From contig CALEMG010000429.1 of NCBI GenBank assembly GCA_937910835.1, positions 1-5,066 on the forward strand: 5,066 bases of DNA, written 5' to 3'. Positions 1 through 5,066 of this stretch are shown one piece after another (the stretch's first letter is position 1; every line of letters begins with the position of its first letter). Below the pieces are notes generated by a model. That model was not told where the DNA came from. It did not search any database and saw only the letters and a list, made by a program, of their open reading frames with translations. This stretch comes from an uncultured Alphaproteobacteria bacterium. Its GTDB lineage: Bacteria > Pseudomonadota > Alphaproteobacteria > Sneathiellales > Sneathiellaceae. Position numbers and translations under genes: made by a program.

Positions 1-481
1 CAAAATTAATACTGGAGGGGAGATTAGCGCTCACTCCGATCGCCAGATCAATTTTATTATCCACCACATGCCTTAAATTCCTGGATATATCCCCTTCCGT
101 AAAGTGGATGGAAATACCTGGATGATTATCGGCCACGGATTTTGTGATTAAGGGCAGGATTATCGGTGCCGCCGGCGTAAAGCACCCCATGCGCACCGCC
201 CCGTTAATCGCTTTCGCCTGTTCATCGACCGCCTCTTCAAAGGAACGATGCGCTTTTAAGAGCTGGCGGGCGTTGGACAGGAACACATGGCCGAACTGGG
301 TTGCCGTGATTCCTTTTGACGGCAGTCTGGTAAACAGCTTTTTATGGGTCTGAATCTCGATGGCGTCTATGGCGGAGGAAATGGAAGAGGCGGATATGTT
401 CAAAGCCTTTGCCGCCCCGGTAATAGACCGGTGCTGGGCCGCCATATCTATATAGTTTAACTGCTTAAGGGTATAGCGCAT
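1..481 (-). CDS. LysR-family transcriptional regulator, N-terminal 160 residues (C-terminus beyond window)
   Basis: Reading the minus strand from an ATG at 481 gives an uninterrupted frame to the window edge, beginning MRYTLKQLNYIDMAAQHRSI. Residues 3-62 form a LysR-type winged helix-turn-helix: the segment around 18-42 (SITGAAKALNISASSISSAI) matches the usual 'S.T.AA..L..S..S.S..I..LE' pattern, followed by KLFTR. A linker helix (about 66-92) leads into the start of the periplasmic-binding-like effector domain at about residue 94 (GAVRMGCFTPAAPIILP), with IDLAIGV near 144-150. LysR proteins are usually about 300 residues, so roughly half is seen. A GAGGA ribosome-binding site lies four bases before this ATG; the other nearby ATG (485) runs into a stop after six codons. 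The gene is divergent from the amidohydrolase, the classic arrangement for a LysR activator of its neighbour. The effector is unknown. Confidence 0.93.
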   Translation of the reverse strand, partial: MRYTLKQLNYIDMAAQHRSITGAAKALNISASSISSAIDAIEIQTHKKLFTRLPSKGITATQFGHVFLSNARQLLKAHRSFEEAVDEQAKAINGAVRMGCFTPAAPIILPLITKSVADNHPGISIHFTEGDISRNLRHVVDNKIDLAIGVSANLPSSINF

Positions 482-502
482 CCATTCCTCTAATTTTTAC
501 AA

Positions 503-519
503 TAATACCCCCGGAATAA
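503..519. promoter_or_regulatory. Candidate LysR-binding dyad between divergent genes
   Basis: The 17-base element TAATACCCCCGGAATAA is an imperfect dyad: half-sites TAATACC and TTATTCC (read on the opposite strand) agree at five of seven positions around a central C. It also contains a T-N11-A core (506-518), the general LysR box form. It sits just upstream of the amidohydrolase -35 candidate and overlaps a TATTAT -10-like hexamer for the regulator on the minus strand (507-502), which would allow autorepression. This assignment rests on position and weak symmetry only. Confidence 0.35.
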
Positions 520-524
520 ACTAT

Positions 525-553
525 TTTTCAGAGGTTAAAGAGCGACTTACACT
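525..553 (+). promoter_or_regulatory. Candidate sigma70-type promoter of the amidohydrolase/GTPase operon
   Basis: TTTTCA (525-530) and TACACT (548-553) are separated by 17 bases. Each hexamer matches four of six consensus positions of TTGACA and TATAAT. Transcription would start near 560, giving a leader of about 30 bases before the TTG start. The weak -35 box and the LysR-like dyad just upstream suit an activator-dependent promoter. Inferred from pattern only. Confidence 0.35.
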
Positions 554-574
554 CTGTCTACAAAAAAGCGAAAA

Positions 575-582
575 AGAGAGGA
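575..582 (+). promoter_or_regulatory. Ribosome-binding site supporting the TTG start of the amidohydrolase
   Basis: AGAGAGGA is a purine-rich Shine-Dalgarno sequence eight bases before the TTG at 591. It decides the start: no in-frame ATG occurs before residue 15, and translation from the TTG gives the expected N-terminal beta segment (SAITVFSARKIITMN) of amidohydrolase-3 proteins. Confidence 0.65.
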
Positions 583-590
583 CCCTGATC

Positions 591-2222
591 TTGTCGGCAA
601 TCACCGTATTCAGCGCGAGAAAAATTATTACCATGAATCCCGCCCGTCCCCATGTCACCCATGTCGCGGTACTGGACGGACGCGTACTGGCAACCGGAAC
701 GATTGAAGAGATTGCCGGCTGGGGCGACTATACGCTTGACGACAGTTTCTCCGAAAAGGTGATCATGCCGGGATTTGTCGAAGGCCACTGCCATTTGATG
801 GCGGGCGGAATATGGAAATATACCTATGTCGGATATCAGGATCGTGTTGATCCTGATGGAAGGCATTGGCCGGGAGTCAAAACGCTGGAGGAAGTGCTGG
901 CACGACTGAAGGAGGCAGAGGCAAAACTCGGGCCAGACGATCCACTCGTTGCATGGGGGTTTGACCCGATATTTCTGATGGACCGGCGGCTCGACAAGAA
1001 TGACCTGGACAATGTCAGCCCATCCCGTCCGATCGCGATTGTACATTCAAATTTTCATCTGATGACCGTGAATTCCGCGTCGCTCAGCCTCGCAAACTAT
1101 GTTGCGGATATGGAGATCGACGGAATTGCCATTGGTCCCGACGGCACACCAAACGGAGAATTGCAGGAAATGGCCGCCATGTTTCCGATCATGCGGCGCC
1201 TCGGCATTGATTTACGGGAATTGGGCCGCACGAAAAGAAGCCTTGTTGATTTTGGCAAGGTCTGCAATCGCGTGGGCGTTACGCCCGCCGCAGATCTGAT
1301 CAACGATCTTCCCGATGAAGATGTCGAGCAAATGAAAACTATTACGGACGGGTCTGACTACCCAATCCGCCTGATGTAACTATTAAATGTCATCTCTCAG
1401 CACGCCGACGAGACGCGCGAACGCGCGCTGGAATTAAAAGGTAAAAGTACTGAAAAACTTCGCCTTGGTGCAGTAAAAATCATTACTGATGGATCAATCC
1501 AGGGATTTACGGCACGCCTGCGTTGGCCTTACCACTATAATGGTGCCCCGAACGGTATCTGGAATATCGCACCGGGACAGTTAAACGTTCTTGTCAGCGT
1601 ACTACACGACGCTGGCGTCCAAATGCATATCCACACCAACGGCGACGAAGCGATCGAAGCTGCACTGGAGGCGCTGGAGCAAGCCAAAGTAAAACAAAAC
1701 CGCCCCGATCTTATCCATGTCCTGCAGCATTGCCAAATGGCGGATCGAGCACAATTTCGCAAGATGAAGCGTCTCGGCGTGGCGGCTAATCTTTTCTCCA
1801 ACCATATATATTATTTTGGCGACAAGCATTACGAGCTAACCATGGGGCCGGATAGAGCGCTTCGTATGGATGCGTGCCAGTCGGCGATAGATTATGGCGT
1901 TACCTTCGCCATCCATTCTGATGCCCCGGTGACGCCGATGGCACCCCTATTTACTGCATGGTGCGCAATTAACCGATTAACAGAAAGCGGTAAGTTGCTT
2001 GGTGAGTATGAGCGAATTAGCGTTGCCGATGCGTTGCAGGCAATTACCCTCGGCGCGGCGACTACGCTCCATATGGACCACGAAGTCGGCGCGATCGAAA
2101 CCGGCAAATGGGCAGACTTTGCCATTCTCGAAGATGATCCAGAAACTATCGGTGCGGAGCGCTTGAAAGACGTTGGCATATGGGGAACTGTCCTTGCAGG
2201 AGAGAAGCATAAAATTCCATGA
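591..2222 (+). pseudogene. Amidohydrolase-3 (YtcJ-like) family metal-dependent hydrolase, interrupted by one in-frame TAA
   Basis: A single frame runs from TTG 591 to TGA 2220-2222, 543 codons, about the normal family length, but codon 263 (1377-1379) is TAA. Both sides are the same protein. N-terminal part: beta-sandwich segment, then PGFVEGHCHLMAGG with the HxH metal ligands (His66, His68). After the stop: KIITDGSIQG with Lys296, the likely bridging or carboxylated lysine position; MHIHTNGDEA (His348); LQHCQMA (His380); and AIHSDAPVTP with the metal-binding Asp444; then the usual GAATTLHMDHEVGAIETGKWADFAILEDDP tail elements that close the sandwich. Family members hydrolyse amide or related C-N bonds of small molecules in the cytosol; the substrate cannot be read from sequence. 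As written, the DNA gives a 262-residue fragment lacking most ligands. The second half has no in-frame ATG until 1623 and no good ribosome-binding site, so independent translation is unlikely. No frameshift or clear deletion is seen, so a fresh nonsense mutation or base error is most likely. The downstream GTPase gene overlaps its stop. Confidence 0.85.
1377..1379 (+). other. In-frame ochre stop inside the amidohydrolase
   Basis: The local reading is SDYPIRLM-stop-LLNVISQHAD. The codon before it is ATG and the base after the stop is C, generally considered a weak termination context. Continuing in the same frame immediately gives recognisable family sequence (KSTEKLRLGAVKIITDGS), so one substituted base in one codon accounts for the break. 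A nearby ATG at 1387 is in another frame and ends after 16 codons, so it does not restart the protein. Confidence 0.9.
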
Positions 2223-3160
2223 TGACGCGGAAAGAACCTCTCCCCATGACCGTGCTCGCGGGTTTTTTGGGATCGGGGAAGACTACTCTGGTCAACCATC
2301 TGTTGCGCCATGCAAATGGACGGCGGGTTATGGTTCTCGTGAATGATTTTGGCGAGCTTCCCATCGACCAGGACCTTATCGCCGCAGAGGATGGCGATGT
2401 CTTGACCCTTGCCAACGGCTGCGCCTGCTGCTCCATGGGCGCCGACCTCTACAAAGCCTTCGCGACCGCCCTCGATTTTAAACCAGCACCGGACCATCTT
2501 CTGATCGAAGCGAGCGGAGTCGCGGAGCCAAAACGAATTGCCAACCTTGCAAGGGCTGAACCGGATCTCATGCTAAACGGGATCGTGACCATGGTTGATG
2601 CTGCAAATTTTCAGACAACGCTCGACGATCAGAGACTTTCAGAAATTGTCGAGGCTCAAATCAGCGGCGCCCATATGCTATTGCTCAATAAGTGTGATCT
2701 CGTCCCACCACAAGATCTGGAGAATTGCGAAAAAATCTTGCGCGGCATGAATGACAACGCGCCGATTATACACTTAACGCATGGCGTCTTGTCTGGAGAC
2801 ATATTCTTCGGCGAAAAAATGGATGTCGGCCGGCTTCCGGAACGCACCGACACCCCGCATTCTCATACCCACGAGGCGGACTTTGAGCGATGGTCCATTG
2901 CCATGGAGGCAGAAATCGACAAAGCCGCCATCAAAGAGATGCTCAGTCATCTTCCACCGCCTGTTCTGCGTGTTAAAGGTATATTTCGCGCTACCGGAGA
3001 GGAGGGCCTCTGGGTCGCTCACAAGGCCGGCACGCATGTAGATATTTTCCTACTGCCCGAGGACTCTTCATTTTCAGGGAAAACGGGTTTCGTCGCCATT
3101 GGCCTCAAAAACCCGGATTTCACGAATATTCTGAATGCGGCGTTTCATTCCATAAAATAG
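2219..3160 (+). CDS. G3E-family GTPase, COG0523/CobW-like putative metal chaperone
   Basis: A 313-residue cytosolic P-loop GTPase. Visible motifs: Walker A GFLGSGKTT (15-23), switch-region VNDFGELPID (41-50), GCACC giving the CxCC metal site (68-71), EASG (97-100), guanine-specificity NKCD (157-160), a short histidine cluster HSHTHE (214-219), and a CobW C-terminal domain from about 222 (FERWSIAM through LRVKGIF to the end). Length is typical of the family. COG0523 proteins include metallochaperones that use GTP to deliver Zn, Co or Fe to client enzymes; the NDFG form of the switch differs from the common NEFGE form. The start at 2219 overlaps the amidohydrolase stop as ATGA, with a second ATG directly after; AGGAGAG (2198-2204) is rather distant, consistent with coupled translation. 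By context it probably serves the metal-dependent hydrolase encoded just upstream, which is an inference. It is too short to be full cobalamin-pathway CobW with confidence, and no cobalamin genes are near. Confidence 0.92.
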   Translation: MMTRKEPLPMTVLAGFLGSGKTTLVNHLLRHANGRRVMVLVNDFGELPIDQDLIAAEDGDVLTLANGCACCSMGADLYKAFATALDFKPAPDHLLIEASGVAEPKRIANLARAEPDLMLNGIVTMVDAANFQTTLDDQRLSEIVEAQISGAHMLLLNKCDLVPPQDLENCEKILRGMNDNAPIIHLTHGVLSGDIFFGEKMDVGRLPERTDTPHSHTHEADFERWSIAMEAEIDKAAIKEMLSHLPPPVLRVKGIFRATGEEGLWVAHKAGTHVDIFLLPEDSSFSGKTGFVAIGLKNPDFTNILNAAFHSIK

Positions 3161-3229
3161 CGCCGCAAAACGCACATCTGATATAGCCGTCACAAGGGCG
3201 TCATTCTTTTTCACCCAAATGTTTACGAA

Positions 3230-3258
3230 TTGGTCCGCAAATGAGACAATAGTATTCT
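3230..3258 (+). promoter_or_regulatory. Candidate promoter of the RND efflux operon
   Basis: TTGGTC (3230-3235) and TATTCT (3253-3258) are spaced 17 bases apart, about 32 bases before the adaptor start codon. Matches to consensus are partial: TTG is kept in the -35, and four of six positions in the -10. The 130-base gap after the GTPase gene (3161-3290) contains no convincing rho-independent terminator: only a short T run near 3206-3211 without a strong stem, so some read-through from the GTPase gene cannot be excluded. Confidence 0.3.
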
Positions 3259-3269
3259 AGTATTTGTCT
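3244..3269. promoter_or_regulatory. Palindromic operator candidate over the efflux promoter
   Basis: AGACAA (3244-3249) and TTGTCT (3264-3269) are perfect six-base inverted arms separated by 14 bases. Inside lies a direct repeat, TAGTATT-C-TAGTATT (3250-3264), with an eight-base period. The element covers the candidate -10 box, as expected for a repressor site of the kind that commonly controls RND pumps (TetR, MarR). No such regulator gene is in the window, and short arms like these can occur by chance. Confidence 0.35.
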
Positions 3270-3280
3270 TAAAATCTGCG

Positions 3281-3286
3281 AGGGGG
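3281..3286 (+). promoter_or_regulatory. Ribosome-binding site of the adaptor gene
   Basis: AGGGGG lies four bases before the ATG at 3291. It supports this start, from which translation begins directly with a signal peptide. Confidence 0.6.
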
Positions 3287-3290
3287 CTCT

Positions 3291-4421
3291 ATGCGGCGAC
3301 TATCAGGTACTCTTCTATTAGCCTTCCTGGCGACAATCCCTGTTCTAGCCATAGCAACCACGAGCCTCGCGCAATCGGCCTCGGACGGGAAACCACCCGC
3401 CCCTGCAGTGTTGGTGGCAAAGGTTGCGGAGAAGAATATTGCCGATCAATATGTCTTTTTTGGTCGGGTTGAGGCCACGGCGCGCGTCCAGATTAATGCG
3501 CGTATAGAGGGCTACCTTGCCGAAGTCGCCTTCGTAGAAGGAAGTACCGTCGAGGAAGGGGACCTTCTTTTCAAGATTGAAAAGAGCATTTACGAAGCGA
3601 ATGTGGCACAGGCCCATGCCAATCTGGCAAGTGCCGTCGCCGCCTCCAAACTCGCGAAGCTGGACTATGAAAGATCTAAGCAGTTAGTTGCCCGCAAGAC
3701 CGTTTCCCAAGCGCAGCTCGATAAGGATTTGGCACAATACGAGGAAGCGCAAGCCAATGTCGCCGCGCAAAAGGCTCAACTTTCCCTTGCTGAAATCGAT
3801 TTGGGGTATACGGAAATCCAGGCACCGATTGATGGACGGATTGGGAAGGCGAACGAAACCAAGGGGTCTCTTGTCGGCCCTTCCGGCGCGCCTTTAGCCC
3901 TTCTGGTTGCACAAGATCCCATCCATGTGGCCTGGCCGGTACCGGACCGATTATATCTGGAAGTAAGCAAGAGCCAGCGCAGCACGTCGGACGTAAGCGT
4001 CAAACTGAAGCTCGCGGACGGAACGATTTACAATCAGGCCGGGAAGATCATTTATGCCGATCCCAGCGCTAACGAAACCACGAATACAATTACAGTCCGC
4101 GCCGAGTTTTCAAATCCGGAGATGCTCCTTGTAGATCAACAGCTTGTTAGCGTTATTATCGAGAACAAAGAGACGCGAAAGCATCTTGTCATCCCGCAGG
4201 ATGCCCTTCTTCTTGACCAACAAGGCCCCTATGTTTTTGTTGTGAACTCCGAGAACAAAGTCGAGGTGAAGCGCATTACAACCGGCACGCAACAAGGCCT
4301 TTCCCTCATTGTGACGAAGGGCCTCGCACTAGGTGAACTTGTCATTGTCGCGGGCCAGCAAAAGGTTCGAAGCGGCGTGAGTGTTACTCCCCAACTCGCT
4401 GACCAAAGCGAGGGGAACTGA
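3291..4421 (+). CDS. RND efflux periplasmic adaptor (membrane fusion protein, AcrA/MexA type)
   Basis: A 376-residue adaptor that joins an inner-membrane RND pump to an outer-membrane channel. Residues 1-27 are a signal peptide: two arginines, a hydrophobic core LLLAFLATIPVLAIA, then TTSLA before a likely signal peptidase I cut. There is no lipobox cysteine, so unlike AcrA and MexA it is probably not lipidated. A lipoyl half-motif (about 66-97, INARIEGYLAEVAFVEGSTVEEGDLLFKI) leads into an alanine-, lysine- and glutamine-rich coiled-coil hairpin (about 100-172). The second lipoyl half follows (LGYTEIQAPIDGRIG, 181-195), then the beta-barrel (about 205-290) and membrane-proximal domains (VIPQDALL onward). 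The hairpin carries R128, L132 and S139 in the R-x3-L-x6-S spacing known to dock TolC-like channels. Its TGA overlaps the pump ATG by one base, so the two are cotranslated. Pump substrates cannot be told from sequence. Confidence 0.95.
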   Translation: MRRLSGTLLLAFLATIPVLAIATTSLAQSASDGKPPAPAVLVAKVAEKNIADQYVFFGRVEATARVQINARIEGYLAEVAFVEGSTVEEGDLLFKIEKSIYEANVAQAHANLASAVAASKLAKLDYERSKQLVARKTVSQAQLDKDLAQYEEAQANVAAQKAQLSLAEIDLGYTEIQAPIDGRIGKANETKGSLVGPSGAPLALLVAQDPIHVAWPVPDRLYLEVSKSQRSTSDVSVKLKLADGTIYNQAGKIIYADPSANETTNTITVRAEFSNPEMLLVDQQLVSVIIENKETRKHLVIPQDALLLDQQGPYVFVVNSENKVEVKRITTGTQQGLSLIVTKGLALGELVIVAGQQKVRSGVSVTPQLADQSEGN

Positions 4422-5066
4422 TGCTCTTCGACTTTTTTATTCGCCGGCCAAAATTCGCGATGGTGATTTCCACCGTGATTGTCTTGGCGGGCATTCTTTC
4501 AATGTTTGTTATCCCGGTATCCCAATACCCGGATATCACACCACCAACAGTGCAGGTTACCACTACCTATTCCGGTGCTAACTCACGGGTGGTCGCCGAC
4601 TCGATCGCCCAGCCCATAGAAAGCGCTGTCAATGGGGTCGACAATATGATTTACATGTCGTCAGGCTCCAACTCTGATGGCAGCTATGCACTGACTGTCT
4701 CGTTCGGTGTTGGCACAGACCCTGATCTTGCTACTGTGAACACCCAGACTCGTGTAAGTCAGGCCCTGTCATCCTTACCCGATACCGTCCAGCAAAGTGG
4801 CGTGACCGTTCAGAAGCAGTCCGACTCAATCCTACAAATCTTTGGCTTCTTTTCCGACGATTCCAGCTTGGACCAACTCTTCATCAGCAACTATCTGACC
4901 ATCAATGTATTGGATCAATTAAAACGCCTGCCGGGTGTTGGCGATGCGGCAATTCTGGGCGCTTCCTCCTATGCGATGAGAATCTGGATAGACAACCCGA
5001 CATTGATGTCCAATCTGAAGCTAACCAACCAGGACATTATTTCAGCGATCCAGAACCAGAATATAC
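4421..5066 (+). CDS. RND multidrug efflux transporter, AcrB/MexB-like HAE1 family, N-terminal 215 residues (continues beyond window)
   Basis: The inner-membrane proton-driven pump of the tripartite system. The frame begins MLFDFFIRRPKFAMVISTVI and is open to the window end. Residues about 12-33 are the first transmembrane helix, followed by the family signature PVSQYPDITPPTVQVTTTYSGA (32-53), the periplasmic porter segment with NGVDNMIYMSS and a GTDPDLATVNTQTRV repeat element, QQSGVTVQKQSDSILQIFGF, and LPGVGDAAILG.SSYAMRIWID leading to DIISAIQNQN. These align by eye along the whole visible length with E. coli AcrB, with no gap large enough to notice. Family proteins are about 1030-1050 residues, so about a fifth is seen and the proton-relay aspartates in TM4 lie outside. 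AGGGG (4411-4415) inside the end of the adaptor gene is its ribosome-binding site, and start and stop overlap as TGATG. HAE1 rather than metal-exporting HME is favoured by the AcrB-like signatures; the substrate is unknown. Confidence 0.95.
   Translation, partial: MLFDFFIRRPKFAMVISTVIVLAGILSMFVIPVSQYPDITPPTVQVTTTYSGANSRVVADSIAQPIESAVNGVDNMIYMSSGSNSDGSYALTVSFGVGTDPDLATVNTQTRVSQALSSLPDTVQQSGVTVQKQSDSILQIFGFFSDDSSLDQLFISNYLTINVLDQLKRLPGVGDAAILGASSYAMRIWIDNPTLMSNLKLTNQDIISAIQNQNI

Noticed and set aside
144..353. Plus-strand open frame of 69 codons
   Set aside because: It lies opposite the LysR gene, whose minus-strand reading explains the region fully.
558..1046. Minus-strand open frame of 162 codons opposite the amidohydrolase
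   Set aside because: It is antisense to a clearly recognisable enzyme, has no family resemblance, and low-complexity-free but implausible composition; most likely a shadow of the coding strand.
1374..1382. Programmed stop-codon recoding (selenocysteine or pyrrolysine type)
   Set aside because: The codon is TAA, not TGA or TAG, no characteristic downstream hairpin is evident, and the family has no known recoded residue here.
1387..1437. ATG shortly after the internal stop as a possible restart
   Set aside because: It is in a different frame from the hydrolase and ends after 16 codons.
1623..2222. Second half of the hydrolase as an independent gene starting at ATG 1623
   Set aside because: The family-like sequence continues upstream of this ATG in the same frame to 1380, the ATG falls inside the MHIHTNGDEA metal-ligand motif, and no ribosome-binding site precedes it.
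1892..2497. Minus-strand open frame of 201 codons spanning the hydrolase/GTPase junction
   Set aside because: It crosses two well-supported genes on the other strand and shows no recognisable domain.
3161..3220. Rho-independent terminator after the GTPase gene
   Set aside because: A T run is present near 3206-3211 but I found only very short pairings before it, not a stable stem.

Overview
The window looks like a chromosomal segment of a Gram-negative bacterium. The evidence is an inner-membrane RND pump gene with a periplasmic adaptor gene beside it. An alphaproteobacterium is my best guess, from the gene styles and the mixed, mid-GC codon use, but no rRNA or marker gene fixes the taxonomy. 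Coding density is high, there are no transposases, tRNAs or CRISPR arrays, and the two outer genes run off the window ends.

Left part (1-2222): a LysR-type regulator (minus strand, C-terminal half missing at the window edge) is divergent from a metal-dependent amidohydrolase of the amidohydrolase-3 (YtcJ-like) family. They share a control region of about 110 bases that holds a plausible LysR dyad and a sigma70-like promoter. The amidohydrolase reads in one frame from a TTG start at 591 to a TGA at 2220-2222. Every expected metal-ligand motif is present, but a single in-frame TAA at 1377-1379 splits it. No frame change or obvious deletion accompanies the stop, so it is either a very recent nonsense mutation, a base-calling error, or (less likely) a read-through site.

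Middle (2219-3160): a G3E-family GTPase (COG0523/CobW-like) overlaps the amidohydrolase stop as ATGA. It has the GxxGxGKTT loop, CxCC, NKxD and a short His-rich linker typical of putative metal chaperones. Tight coupling to a metal-dependent hydrolase suggests, by inference, that it serves that enzyme.

Right part (3161-5066): a 130-base intergenic region with a candidate promoter and a palindrome leads into a tripartite efflux operon. It encodes an AcrA/MexA-type membrane fusion protein and, overlapping by one base, an AcrB/MexB-type HAE1 RND transporter that is cut off by the window end. No outer-membrane channel gene is visible. The adaptor keeps the R-x3-L-x6-S hairpin-tip motif for docking to a TolC-like channel.

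I see no clearly undescribed system. The most noteworthy points are the lone stop codon in an otherwise intact amidohydrolase and the amidohydrolase/COG0523 coupling under a divergent LysR regulator.
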